Source: Streptomyces olindensis
Lineage (GTDB): Bacteria > Actinomycetota > Actinomycetes > Streptomycetales > Streptomycetaceae
NCBI GenBank assembly: GCA_000696115.1
Contig: JJOH01000020.1
Coordinates: 1 to 64,000 of the forward strand
DNA length: 64,000 nt
Direction of reading: 5' to 3'
Made by a program: the position numbers and the translations under genes. The notes below the pieces were generated by a model. That model was given only the letters and a program-made list of their open reading frames with translations. It made no database searches and was not told the DNA's origin. Of the stretch, positions 16,856 to 25,187 are shown piece by piece; the first letter of the stretch is position 1, and each line of letters starts with the position of its first letter.

Positions 16856-17722
16856 TCACCAGGCCAGTTGCGCGATCTCCTCCGCCACCACGGCGCACGC
16901 GTCCGCCGCCGGGTCGACGAGCGGGAAGTGCCCCACGTCCTCCAGCAGCGTCACCCCCACCATCTCCCCGGACTTCGCCGCCGCGTCCGCGTACGACTCG
17001 GCGACCGCCTGCGGCACAACGAGGTCCGCGCGGCCCTGGACGAGGGTGGTGGCGATGCCGGTGGGCAGCAGCAGCGCCGGGTCCGCGTACGGCTGCCGCT
17101 CGGCGAAGTGCTCGTCACCGCCGAGGAGTTGGCGTACGGCACCCCCGCACACGTCCAGCTTGTCGGCGACGGCGAGGTCCGCGATCGGGGCGAGGGCGAC
17201 GACGCCGCGCAGGGCCGCCGGGCCGCCGGCCCGCCAGGGCGAGTCGGCCGGCAGGACGTGCCGGGCCGCGCCCCACAGCGCGAGGTGCCCGCCCGCCGAG
17301 TGGCCGGTGAGGACCGTCCGGCGCGGGTCGGCCTGCGGCAGCAGTTCCCGGACGAGCGCCGGGAGGGCGTCGAGCGCGGCGGCGACGTCGTCGAAGGTGT
17401 CGGGCCAGCGGCCCGCCACAGAGTCGTCGCCGCCACCGCGCCGGTACTCGGCGCTGGCCACGGCGAACCCGCGGCGGGCGAGGAAGTCCGCGAAGGGGCT
17501 GAGGTGGCGCCGGTCGTACGGCGCCCGCCAGGCACCGCCGTGCAGCACGAGGACGACCGGGGCGGGGCCGCCCGGGCCGCCTTCCCCGCGCGGGGCGTAG
17601 AAGTCGATCACCTGGTCGGGATGGTCACCGTAGGCCGCGGTCGCGTCCGGGTCGACGGGCGCGTGCGAGAACACCGACTTCTCTTCCGCGGCGGCCCGTG
17701 CCGCTGCGACGTCGTCCGTCAT
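16856..17722 (-). CDS. Kynurenine formamidase (alpha/beta hydrolase)
   Basis: 288-residue hormone-sensitive-lipase-like hydrolase. HGGAW (about residue 61) is the oxyanion motif, TGHSAGGHLALWG (about 140) holds the nucleophile, and a C-terminal VGHFPLVDP supplies the His. Hydrolyses N-formylkynurenine to kynurenine. The assignment rests on position: kynureninase and tryptophan 2,3-dioxygenase are immediately upstream on the same strand, and this three-gene set makes anthranilate from tryptophan in Streptomyces. A 190-base gap to kynureninase means it may have its own promoter. Ribosome site GAGAGGTTGGAG. Confidence 0.82.
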   Translation of the reverse strand: MTDDVAAARAAAEEKSVFSHAPVDPDATAAYGDHPDQVIDFYAPRGEGGPGGPAPVVLVLHGGAWRAPYDRRHLSPFADFLARRGFAVASAEYRRGGGDDSVAGRWPDTFDDVAAALDALPALVRELLPQADPRRTVLTGHSAGGHLALWGAARHVLPADSPWRAGGPAALRGVVALAPIADLAVADKLDVCGGAVRQLLGGDEHFAERQPYADPALLLPTGIATTLVQGRADLVVPQAVAESYADAAAKSGEMVGVTLLEDVGHFPLVDPAADACAVVAEEIAQLAW

Positions 17723-17912
17723 GCTCCAACCTCTCAGCGATCGAACGTAGATGGCGGACCAGGTGGGGATCCGGCCGTTGGCCGGGACGGTATCAGGCGG
17801 GTGACGTGGGCGGACACGGGGATGTCACGCTGGGTGAAGAGCGAACGGCGAAGGCCGGACAGCCCCCGCGGCGGCAAGGGCCCTCCGGCAGGGGCCGTCC
17901 GATGCGGGAACG

Positions 17913-19097
17913 TCAGGCCAGTGTCCGGGCCAGCACCCGGGCCGCCCGCTCCACGTCGGCGAACCCGACGTACAGCGGCGTGAACCCGAAGCGCAGCACG
18001 TCCGGCGCCCGGAAATCGCCGACCACACCCTGCTCGATCAGCCGTTTCATCACCTCACCGGCATCGGCGCAGCGCAACGCGATCTGGCTGCCCCGCTCCT
18101 CGTGCGCCACCGGCGTCACGCACTCGACCCGTCCCTCGGGCACGTACTCCGCGACGCACTCCAGGAAGAAGTCCGTCAGCGCGAGGGACTTGGCCCGCAC
18201 GGCCGCCACCGACACCCCGTCCCACACCTCAAGGGCCGCCTCCAGGGCGAGCATGGAGAGGATGTCGGGCGTACCGACCCGGCCGCGCAGGGCACCGGAG
18301 GCCGGCTCGTAGTCGGTCCGCATCCCGAACGGCTCGGCGTGGGAGTTCCAGCCGGGCAGCGGCGAGTCGAAACGGTCCTGCAGCTCCCGCCGCACGTACA
18401 GGTAGGCCGGTGAACCGGGCCCGCCGTTCAGGAACTTGTAGGTGCAGCCGACCGCGAGGTCCACCCCGTGCTCGTCGAGCCCGACCGGCAGCGCGCCCGC
18501 GCTGTGGCACAGGTCCCACACGACGTACGCCCCGGCCCGGTGCACGGCGGCCGTCAGCGCCGGCAGGTCGTGCAGCCGGCCGGTGCGGTAGTCGACGTGG
18601 TTGAGGAGGACGGCGGCGGTGCGGTCGCCCAGCGCGGCCGGGACGTCCGCCGGTGCCACGGGCCGCAGCGTGCAGCCGGTCAGCCGCGCGGCGGACTCCG
18701 CGATGTACCCGTCGGTGGGGAAGGTCGTGGCGTCGACGACGATCTCGTCGCGGCCCTGCCCGGCGAGCCGCACCGCTCCCACCAGCGCCTTGAAGACATT
18801 GACACTCGTCGAGTCGCCCACCACGACCTGCCCGGGCGCCGCCCCGATCAGCGGCGCGATCCGGTCACCGATCCGCTCGGGCGCCGTCCACCAGCCGCTC
18901 TCCTCCCAGGACCGGATGCGCAGCTCGCCCCACTGGCGGCGTACGACGTCCTCGACCCGCCCGGGCACGACGGCCGGCAGCGCGCCGAGCGAGTTGCCGT
19001 CGAGGTAGATGACGTCGTCGAGGACGAACTCGTCGCGCTTGCCGCGCAGTTCGTCGGCGGCGTCCAGCTTCTCCGCCCGCATCGCCTGCTCAGACAT
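17913..19097 (-). CDS. kynU: Kynureninase
   Basis: 394-residue PLP enzyme cleaving kynurenine to anthranilate and alanine. Motifs are LDGNSLGALP at the N-terminus, WDLCHSAGALPV (about residue 200, cofactor Asp and His) and the Schiff-base lysine in CTYKFLNGGPGSPAYLYV (about 225). The start at 19097 lies eight bases inside the end of tryptophan 2,3-dioxygenase, giving translational coupling. The longer upstream open frame runs antiparallel to nothing conserved and is rejected. Confidence 0.95.
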   Translation of the reverse strand: MSEQAMRAEKLDAADELRGKRDEFVLDDVIYLDGNSLGALPAVVPGRVEDVVRRQWGELRIRSWEESGWWTAPERIGDRIAPLIGAAPGQVVVGDSTSVNVFKALVGAVRLAGQGRDEIVVDATTFPTDGYIAESAARLTGCTLRPVAPADVPAALGDRTAAVLLNHVDYRTGRLHDLPALTAAVHRAGAYVVWDLCHSAGALPVGLDEHGVDLAVGCTYKFLNGGPGSPAYLYVRRELQDRFDSPLPGWNSHAEPFGMRTDYEPASGALRGRVGTPDILSMLALEAALEVWDGVSVAAVRAKSLALTDFFLECVAEYVPEGRVECVTPVAHEERGSQIALRCADAGEVMKRLIEQGVVGDFRAPDVLRFGFTPLYVGFADVERAARVLARTLA

Positions 19098-19920
19098 AGG
19101 ACCGCGCCGTCCACAGCTCGGGGAACACGTTCTTCTGCGCGCGCTTCTCCAGCCATGCCACCCCGGCGGAACCGCCCGTGCCGGCCTTGGCGCCCATCGC
19201 GCGGCGCGTGGCGACGAGGTGGTCGTTGCGCCAGCGCCACACCAGCTCGGCGACATCGCTCAGCGCCTCGCCGAGGCGGGCCAGCTCGTCGCTCTCGTCA
19301 CCGGAGTAGACGGCCGCCCAGGCCGCCTCCACCTCCGGCGACGGCTCGTAGCGCCGGGACACGTCGCGCCGCAGCACGGTCTCCGGGATGTCGTACCCGC
19401 GCCGCGCGAGCAGCCGTACGACCTCGTCGTACAGGCTCGGCTCGTGCAGCGCCTTCTCCAGCTCGGCGTGCACACGCGGCGCGCCCCGGTGCGGGACGAG
19501 CATCGACGCGGACTTCTCACCGAGCAGGAACTCCAGGCGCCGGTACATCGCCGACTGGAAGCCCGAGCCCTCGCCGAGGGCGCTGCGGTACGAGTTGAAC
19601 TGGGCCGGGGTGAGCTGGGCCAGCGGCCTCCAGGAGGCGTTCAGCGCCTCCAGCTCGCGCACGGACCTCTTCAGCGCGGCTGTGGCGGTGGGTACGTCGT
19701 CGCCCCGGAGCGCGCGGGCCGCCGTCTCCCACTCGTGGACGATGACGGTGAACCACAGCTCCATCACTTGGGTGGTCACCAGGAAGACCATCTCTCCGGG
19801 GTCGTCGGAGAGGGTGTGCTGGAGGTGGGTGAGCACGTCCGCCTTGACGTAGTCCTCGTACGGCGTGGTGCCCTGGAAATCGAGATGCGGGGTCTCGGGC
19901 TCGTGAGCCTCGTGGGACAT
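19090..19920 (-). CDS. kynA: Tryptophan 2,3-dioxygenase
   Basis: 276 residues, haem-dependent; opens the indole ring of L-tryptophan to N-formylkynurenine. Signature stretches are LDFQGTTPYEDYVKADVL near the N-terminus, MVFLVTTQVMELWF (substrate and haem region) and WRNDHLVATRRAMGAKAGTGGSAG near the C-terminus with the axial His. The start at 19920 is supported by GGAGA. First gene of the kynurenine set. Anthranilate can feed antibiotic precursors or be degraded; no such genes lie beside it. Confidence 0.96.
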   Translation of the reverse strand: MSHEAHEPETPHLDFQGTTPYEDYVKADVLTHLQHTLSDDPGEMVFLVTTQVMELWFTVIVHEWETAARALRGDDVPTATAALKRSVRELEALNASWRPLAQLTPAQFNSYRSALGEGSGFQSAMYRRLEFLLGEKSASMLVPHRGAPRVHAELEKALHEPSLYDEVVRLLARRGYDIPETVLRRDVSRRYEPSPEVEAAWAAVYSGDESDELARLGEALSDVAELVWRWRNDHLVATRRAMGAKAGTGGSAGVAWLEKRAQKNVFPELWTARSYV

Positions 19921-20074
19921 CGCTGTCTCCTGCAGATAACTCCGGGTAGCGGTCCGCCCCTGCCGATGCCGGCACGGGGGCCCCGGTCCCCACCGGCATA
20001 CTCCGCAATCGTCCCCCGAAACCGCAAGGCCCGCCCGCTCGGGACGGGCGAGCCTCACACACTCGGGCCGCCGG

Positions 20075-20488
20075 TCAGCCCAGGACCTGCGCCGCCGTCG
20101 GCGAGGAGTCCTTCAGGAACTGGGAGCAGCGCTCGTACTCCTCCTGCTCGCCGATCGCCTGCGCGGCGCGGGCGAGGGCGTGCAGGGCACGCAGGAAGCC
20201 GCGGTTCGGCTCGTGCTCCCACGGCACCGGGCCGTGGCCCTTCCAGCCGTTGCGGCGCAGCGCGTCCAGGCCGCGGTGGTAGCCCGTACGGGCGTACGCG
20301 TACGACTCCACGGCCGCGCCCCGCTCGAACGCCTCGTCGGCGAGCTGCGCCCAGGCGAGCGAGGAGGTGGGGTGCGCGGCGGCGACCTCGACGGGCGATG
20401 CGCCCGACGCGAGCATCTCGCGCGGCCCGGGATCATCGGGCAGATGGGTCGGGGGCGGACCCCCGAGAAGATTCTCGTGAATGGACAT
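20075..20488 (-). CDS. DUF3151 family protein
   Basis: 137 residues opening MSIHENLLGGPPPTHLP, characteristic of the actinobacterial DUF3151 family. Mostly alpha-helical and soluble, with a conserved NGW(K)G(H)GPVPWEHEPNRGFLRALHAL block. Function is not established. It usually lies near fba in actinobacteria, as here. The start at 20488 gives the usual length; the alternative 18 bases upstream lacks a ribosome site. Confidence 0.85.
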   Translation of the reverse strand: MSIHENLLGGPPPTHLPDDPGPREMLASGASPVEVAAAHPTSSLAWAQLADEAFERGAAVESYAYARTGYHRGLDALRRNGWKGHGPVPWEHEPNRGFLRALHALARAAQAIGEQEEYERCSQFLKDSSPTAAQVLG

Positions 20489-20545
20489 GCCCCAAGTCTG
20501 CGCCATACGACAGACCAGCGGACACCCAACTCAGCTGCGGGCCAT

Positions 20546-20624
20546 CGTGCCGCTGGGGCGGCACGGGTGGGCGGTGAGGGTCCCCCCTGCTCGAGCGAAG
20601 CCGAGAGCTTGGGGAGGCACCCCC
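20546..20624. repeat. Two dispersed Streptomyces intergenic palindromic repeats
   Basis: CGTGCCGC-TGGG-GCGGCACG (20546-20565) is a perfect 8-bp hairpin. It is followed by the well-known element beginning GGGTCCCCCCTGCTCGAGCG and reading through GAGAGCTTGGGGAGG (20578-20624), which also folds on itself. Copies occur between many Streptomyces genes. It occupies most of the 199-base gap between DUF3151 and the efflux gene. Confidence 0.75.
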
Positions 20625-20687
20625 GCTCCGCCTGGCTGCGGACCCACCCGGCCTCAGCACCAACGCCGAGCACCAGCACAACCGGGC

Positions 20688-22154
20688 CTACGGCAACCGC
20701 TTCCGCACCGGCTCCCCCTCCAACGGCGGCGCCGCCACACCCCCATGCCGCAGACACTCCGGCCGCTTGCACCCGGCCGGAGGCCTCCGCACCACCGCGA
20801 CAGCCACCAACGCCCCCACCACCAACGCCCCCGCACACCACCCCATGGCCTTCCCGAACGCCGCGTCGAAGGCCCCCGGCGTCCGATAGGCCTCCTCCCC
20901 CATCCCCGCCAGCAACGGCAACGCCGCCACCGCCACCAGCCCCGCCGCCCGGGCCGCCGCGTTGTTGATCCCGCTGGCCAGCCCGGCCCGGGCCACGTCC
21001 ACGGACCCCAGCACGGTCGCCGTCAGCGGCGCCACCAGCGTCACCATGCCCAGCCCGAGCACCACCAGCGCCGGCAGCACGTCGGCCGGGTAGGACGCCC
21101 CCGGCCCGACCCGCAGCATCAGCAGCATCCCCGCCGCGCACAGCAGCGGTCCCACCGTCAGCGGCACCCGGGGCCCGATCCGGTCGGCCAGCTCCCCCGA
21201 CCGCGCGGACAGCAGCAGCATCAGCACGGTCGTGGGCAGCAGGGCCGTACCGGCCGCGAGGGCCGAGTAGCCCACGACCACCTGCAACTGGAGCGCGGCG
21301 AGGAAGAAGAACCCGCCGAGCGCCGCGTACACGCACAGCGTCACGAGGTTGACGGCCGTGAACTGCCGGGACGCGAAGATGTCCGGCGGCATCATCGGCT
21401 CGGCCCGCCGCCGCTCGACGACCACGAACGCGACGGCCGCGGCCACCCCGGCCACCGCCGAGACCGCCGCCACGGCACCACCCTCCCCGGCCTCGATCAG
21501 CGCGTACGTCACCAGAGCGAGCGCCACCGCCCCCAGCACCGCACCGAGCACGTCGAACCGCCCGTGGGCCCGCTGGTCCCCCGACTCGGGGACGTGCCGC
21601 AGGGCGACCGGCACGCACAGCAGCGCCAGCGGCACGTTCAGCAGGAACACCCACCGCCAGCCCGGCCCGTCCACCAGCCAGCCCCCGACGAACGGCCCGA
21701 CCGCCGCCCCGATGCCGCCGAAGCCGGACCACAGGCCGACGGCCCGCCCCCGGTCGTCGGGATGGAAGGACGCCTGGATCAGCGCCAGCGACCCGGGCGT
21801 CAGCAGCGCACCGCCCACCCCTTGCAGGGCGCGCGCGGCGATCAGCACCTGCTCGTTCGGTGCGATCCCGCACAGCAGGGACGCCACCGCGAACCACACC
21901 ACCCCGACGACGAAGACCTTCCGCCGCCCGAACCGGTCCCCGAGCGCCCCTCCCAGCAGGATCAGCCCGGCCAGCGTGACCATGTACGCGTTGACGGTCC
22001 ACTGCAGGGCGGCCATGTCCGCGTCGAGGTCGCGGCCGATGCGCGGGAGGGCGACGTTGACGACGGTCGAGTCCAGCAGCGCCATGCTGGAGCCGAGGAC
22101 GGTGGTGAGCAGGATCCACCTGCCCTGTGGTGAGGCCAGCCGTACGTCGGGCAT
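20688..22154 (-). CDS. MFS drug-efflux transporter (DHA2/EmrB-QacA, 14-TM)
   Basis: 488 residues with about 14 hydrophobic helices. Motif D1/A stretches typical of DHA2 pumps are visible: LDSTVVNVALPRIGRDL (TM1), LGGALGDRFGRRKVFVVG (loop 2-3) and GSLALIQASFHPDDRGRAVGLW (motif C region). Proton-driven export of hydrophobic compounds is expected; the substrate is unknown. The ATG at 22154 lacks a clear ribosome site. The C-terminal 40 residues are Arg/Pro-rich. Downstream of fba but separated by a strong terminator. Confidence 0.9.
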   Translation of the reverse strand: MPDVRLASPQGRWILLTTVLGSSMALLDSTVVNVALPRIGRDLDADMAALQWTVNAYMVTLAGLILLGGALGDRFGRRKVFVVGVVWFAVASLLCGIAPNEQVLIAARALQGVGGALLTPGSLALIQASFHPDDRGRAVGLWSGFGGIGAAVGPFVGGWLVDGPGWRWVFLLNVPLALLCVPVALRHVPESGDQRAHGRFDVLGAVLGAVALALVTYALIEAGEGGAVAAVSAVAGVAAAVAFVVVERRRAEPMMPPDIFASRQFTAVNLVTLCVYAALGGFFFLAALQLQVVVGYSALAAGTALLPTTVLMLLLSARSGELADRIGPRVPLTVGPLLCAAGMLLMLRVGPGASYPADVLPALVVLGLGMVTLVAPLTATVLGSVDVARAGLASGINNAAARAAGLVAVAALPLLAGMGEEAYRTPGAFDAAFGKAMGWCAGALVVGALVAVAVVRRPPAGCKRPECLRHGGVAAPPLEGEPVRKRLP

Positions 22155-22171
22155 GCAGGGAGCATACGGAA

Positions 22172-22201
22172 GAGCCCGGCACCTGGGCAGGTGCCGGGCT
22201 C
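22172..22201 (-). terminator. Terminator hairpin downstream of fba
   Basis: GAGCCCGGCACCT-GGGC-AGGTGCCGGGCTC: a perfect 13-bp stem with a four-base loop, about 80 bases past the fba stop and just ahead of the efflux gene. Confidence 0.85.
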
Positions 22202-22210
22202 GACGCGAAT

Positions 22211-22270
22211 GAACCGGGTGGAACCGGATGGAACCAGCCGGAATCGACTGGAGCCGGCTGGAACCGGGAC
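22211..22270. repeat. Six tandem 10-bp repeats in the fba 3' region
   Basis: Six contiguous decamers of consensus GAACCGGNTG fill 22211-22270 exactly, between the fba stop and its terminator. Units differ by one to four bases. They would be transcribed as 3' UTR. Confidence 0.85.
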
Positions 22271-22279
22271 GGACAGGAC

Positions 22280-23302
22280 TTACTTGATCTTCGTGCCGGT
22301 CGAGCGCAGGTTGCCGCAGGCCTCGACGACGCGGGCGGCCATGGAGGCCTCGGCCAGCTTGCCCCAGGTGCGCGGGTCGTAGGTCTTCTTGTTGCCGACC
22401 TCGCCGTCGACCTTCAGGACACCGTCGTAGTTGCGGAACATGTGGTCCGCGACCGGGCGCGTGAAGGCGTACTGCGTGTCCGTGTCGATGTTCATCTTCA
22501 CGACGCCGTTCTCCAGCGCGGTGCGGATCTCCTCCTCCGTGGAGCCGGAGCCGCCGTGGAAGACGAAGTCGAACGGCGAGGCCTTGCCGAACTTGGCGGC
22601 GACGCCCTCGTTCAGCTCCTTCAGCAGCTCGGGGCGGAGGACGACGTTGCCCGGCTTGTACACGCCGTGCACGTTGCCGAAGGACGCGGCGAGCAGGTAG
22701 CGGCCCTTCTCGCCCAGGCCGAGGGCCTCGGCGGTGCGGATCGCGTCGTCGACCGTGGTGTAGAGGGAGTCGTTGATCTCGTGGGAGACGCCGTCCTCCT
22801 CGCCACCGGTCGGGGTGATCTCCACCTCGAGGATGATCTTCGCGGCGCGGGCCTGCTCCAGCAGCTCCTGCGCGATCTCCAGGTTGTCGGCGAGGGTCTC
22901 GGCGGAGCCGTCCCACATGTGGGACTGGAACAGCGGGGCCAGACCGGCGTCGACGCGCTTCTTGGACAGGGCCAGCAGCGGACGTACGTACCCGTCGAGC
23001 TTGTCCTTCGGGCAGTGGTCCGTGTGCAGCGCGATGTTCACCGGGTACTTCTCGGCGACGATGTGCGCGAACTCGGCCAGGGCGACCGCGCCGGTGACCA
23101 TGTCCTTGTTGTACTGACCGCCCAGGAACTCGGCGCCACCCGTGGAGATCTGGACGATGCCGTCGCTCTCCGCCTCAGCGAAACCGCGCAGGGCCGCGTG
23201 CAGGGTCTGGGTGGAGGTCACGTTGATGGCCGGGTAGGCGAACTTCCCTGCCTTCGCCCGGTCCAGCATCTCGTTGTAGACCTCGGGAGTTGCGATGGGC
23301 AT
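22280..23302 (-). CDS. fba: Fructose-bisphosphate aldolase, class II
   Basis: 340 residues, zinc-dependent. Reversible cleavage of fructose 1,6-bisphosphate in glycolysis and gluconeogenesis. HTDHCPKD (about residue 95) holds the catalytic Asp and a zinc His. Further ligands lie in EVEITPTGGEEDGV, NVHGVYKPGN and FHGGSGSTEEEI, and the phosphate site follows as KMNIDTDTQYAF. Monocistronic: its own terminator lies behind it and a 158-base gap separates it from pyrE. Confidence 0.98.
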   Translation of the reverse strand: MPIATPEVYNEMLDRAKAGKFAYPAINVTSTQTLHAALRGFAEAESDGIVQISTGGAEFLGGQYNKDMVTGAVALAEFAHIVAEKYPVNIALHTDHCPKDKLDGYVRPLLALSKKRVDAGLAPLFQSHMWDGSAETLADNLEIAQELLEQARAAKIILEVEITPTGGEEDGVSHEINDSLYTTVDDAIRTAEALGLGEKGRYLLAASFGNVHGVYKPGNVVLRPELLKELNEGVAAKFGKASPFDFVFHGGSGSTEEEIRTALENGVVKMNIDTDTQYAFTRPVADHMFRNYDGVLKVDGEVGNKKTYDPRTWGKLAEASMAARVVEACGNLRSTGTKIK

Positions 23303-23460
23303 GCGTCCGCTCCTTGTATCTGCGGGTTGACGTACTGCTTTGTCTACGGCCCTGACCTAGACCTTGGGGTGCGACGTCATCGTCGGCCCCATCTTTCCAG
23401 ACTTGGCCGGAAGGTCCAGGCCACCGTCCACGCCCTGGTCAGTCCCCGGTCGGTCCCCGG

Positions 23461-24009
23461 TCAGTCGAGGCCCAGCTCGTCCTTGGAGAAGGCGAACAGG
23501 TACGGCACCCCGGCGCCCTCCTGGATCTTCTCGGCGGCGCCGGTCGCCCGGTCGACGATGGTCGCGACGGCGACGACCTCGGCCCCGGCCTCGCGCACGG
23601 CCTCGACGGCGGTGAGCGGGGATCCGCCGGTGGTGGAGGTGTCCTCGACGACCAGCACGCGGCGGCCGGCGATGTCCGGGCCCTCGACGCGCCGCTGCAG
23701 CCCGTGCGCCTTGGCGGCCTTCCGCACGACGAACGCGTCCAGGTGCTTCCCGCGGGCGGCGGCCGCGTGCAGCATCGCGGCGGCGACCGGGTCGGCGCCC
23801 ATGGTGAGGCCGCCGACGGCGTCGAAGTCCAGGTCGGCGGTCAGGTCCAGCAGCACCTGCCCGACGAGCGGGGCGGCCTCCCCGTCGAGGGTGATGCGGC
23901 GGAGGTCGACGTAGTAGTCGGCCTCCAGACCCGACGACAGGGTCACCTTGCCGTGCACCACGGCCTTGTCCTTGATCTGCTGCAGCAGCGCGCCGCGTGT
24001 GTCCGTCAT
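23461..24009 (-). CDS. pyrE: Orotate phosphoribosyltransferase
   Basis: 182 residues. Converts orotate and PRPP to OMP in pyrimidine synthesis. The PRPP motif VLVVEDTSTTGGS (about residues 118-130) and the orotate loop VTLSSGLEADYYVDLRR near the N-terminus are intact, with a mobile loop FVVRKAAKAHGLQRRVEG. Ten bases separate it from the aldose epimerase gene upstream on the same strand, so the two probably form one transcript. Confidence 0.97.
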   Translation of the reverse strand: MTDTRGALLQQIKDKAVVHGKVTLSSGLEADYYVDLRRITLDGEAAPLVGQVLLDLTADLDFDAVGGLTMGADPVAAAMLHAAAARGKHLDAFVVRKAAKAHGLQRRVEGPDIAGRRVLVVEDTSTTGGSPLTAVEAVREAGAEVVAVATIVDRATGAAEKIQEGAGVPYLFAFSKDELGLD

Positions 24010-24019
24010 GCCGCCCAGC

Positions 24020-24808
24020 TTAGAGGCGGCGCCAGCTCCAGGTGGTGGTGGCCTCCAGCGGCTCCAGGGGCGTGACCAGGCGCGGCAGGGTGTTGAGCCC
24101 GTTGGGCGGGCCGGTCTGCGGCTCCACGCACACGGCCTCCCGCTGCTCGTCGTAGACGACCACCCACTCCTCGCGGCTGGTCACCTTCAGCTCCAGCTGC
24201 CCGGGCCAGGTGAGGGTCACGTCGACGCCGCCGGGCATGCCGAAGCAGTCGTCCCAGGGGCCGGGCTTCGGGTCGACGCGGTTGCCGGTGGGCAGGTGGT
24301 CGTCGCCGCGCTCCTCCTGCCAGGCGGGGGCGAAGTCGAGGGTGACGTCCTCGCCGCCGAGGTTCCGGTTGAACCAGGGGTGCCAGCCGATCTGCGCCGG
24401 GAAGGACGACTCGTACGTCTCCACGGACATGGTCAGCGTCAGCGTGTCCTCGGTGAGGGCGACGATCTGGGTGACGCGGCCCGGGTGGGGCCAGGGTGCG
24501 GTGAGCTCGTGGGTGAGGACGGCCTCGGCCGTGCTCGTGCGGGCGGTGCGCCAGGCGCTGTCGCGGGCGGTGCCGTGGATGGCGTGCGGCGGGGCGTTGA
24601 GGGGCATCTGCCGTACGACGCCGCCGTCCAGGAACCGCCCGTCCCGGATCCGCCCGCACCACGGCACCATCGGGAAGCAGCCGAACCGCTCGCCCTGCCG
24701 CAGCAGTTCGACGCCGCCGATCCGCAGCCCTCCGACCCGGCCGCCGTTGCCCGGTTGCACGGTCGCCTCCGCGTCGCCCGCGGTCAGCGTGATGTCTTCG
24801 TCACTCAC
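24020..24808 (-). CDS. Aldose 1-epimerase family protein
   Basis: 262-residue galactose-mutarotase-fold protein. GGRVGGLRIGGVELL opens the domain, HGTARDSAWR carries the conserved active-site His, and WHPWFNRNL the second. A C-terminal CVEPQTGPPNGLN contains the conserved Glu-Pro-x-T/S-x-PN turn. Interconverts sugar anomers, or acts as a hexose-6-phosphate epimerase. It precedes pyrE by ten bases. Confidence 0.9.
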   Translation of the reverse strand: MSDEDITLTAGDAEATVQPGNGGRVGGLRIGGVELLRQGERFGCFPMVPWCGRIRDGRFLDGGVVRQMPLNAPPHAIHGTARDSAWRTARTSTAEAVLTHELTAPWPHPGRVTQIVALTEDTLTLTMSVETYESSFPAQIGWHPWFNRNLGGEDVTLDFAPAWQEERGDDHLPTGNRVDPKPGPWDDCFGMPGGVDVTLTWPGQLELKVTSREEWVVVYDEQREAVCVEPQTGPPNGLNTLPRLVTPLEPLEATTTWSWRRL

Positions 24809-24825
24809 GGGACGACCCTACTGGG

Positions 24826-25187
24826 GTGATCAAGAGGGCCTCGGCGGTCGGGCCGCTTCGGCGACGGTACGGCGTGCTGCTGCGGCGGCGGTACGGCGTG
24901 CTACGGCAGCGCCGGCGCAGGCCCTCAGCGGCGCGGGCGGGCCCCTGGCGGCACCCGCACAGGCCCCTCGGCGGCGTCCGCGGGCGGCTCTTCAGCGGCG
25001 CCTGTGCAGGCTCTCGGCGGGGCGTCCATGGGCGGCCTTCAGCGGCATCCGCGCAGGTCCCTCGCGGCCTCCAGGTCCGCGCACGCCCCCGGCGCGGCGT
25101 CCGTAGGCGGCCTTCAGCGGCGTCCGCCAGGCCCCTCGCGGCCACCAGGTCCGCGCACGCCCCCGGCGCGGCGTCCGTGGGCGGCCT
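24826..25187. repeat. Degenerate tandem repeats built from the 3' end of the SRPBCC gene
   Basis: This 360-base gap holds imperfect direct repeats. Copies of GGCGTCCNNGGGCGGCCTTC start near 24973, 25021, 25096 and 25170, giving periods of about 48, 75 and 74 bases, the longer ones including an extra block around CCAGGTCCGCGCACGCCCC. The last copy runs into the stop codon region of the SRPBCC gene, and each copy contains the same CTTCAGCGGCG, i.e. the stop codon context on the minus strand. Open frames here are repeat artefacts; no gene is called. Confidence 0.75.

Noticed and set aside
24826..25187. Direct repeats considered as a CRISPR array or as a repetitive protein gene
   Set aside because: Unit lengths vary (48-75 bases), there are no unique spacers of constant size, and the frames change composition from unit to unit without a ribosome site.
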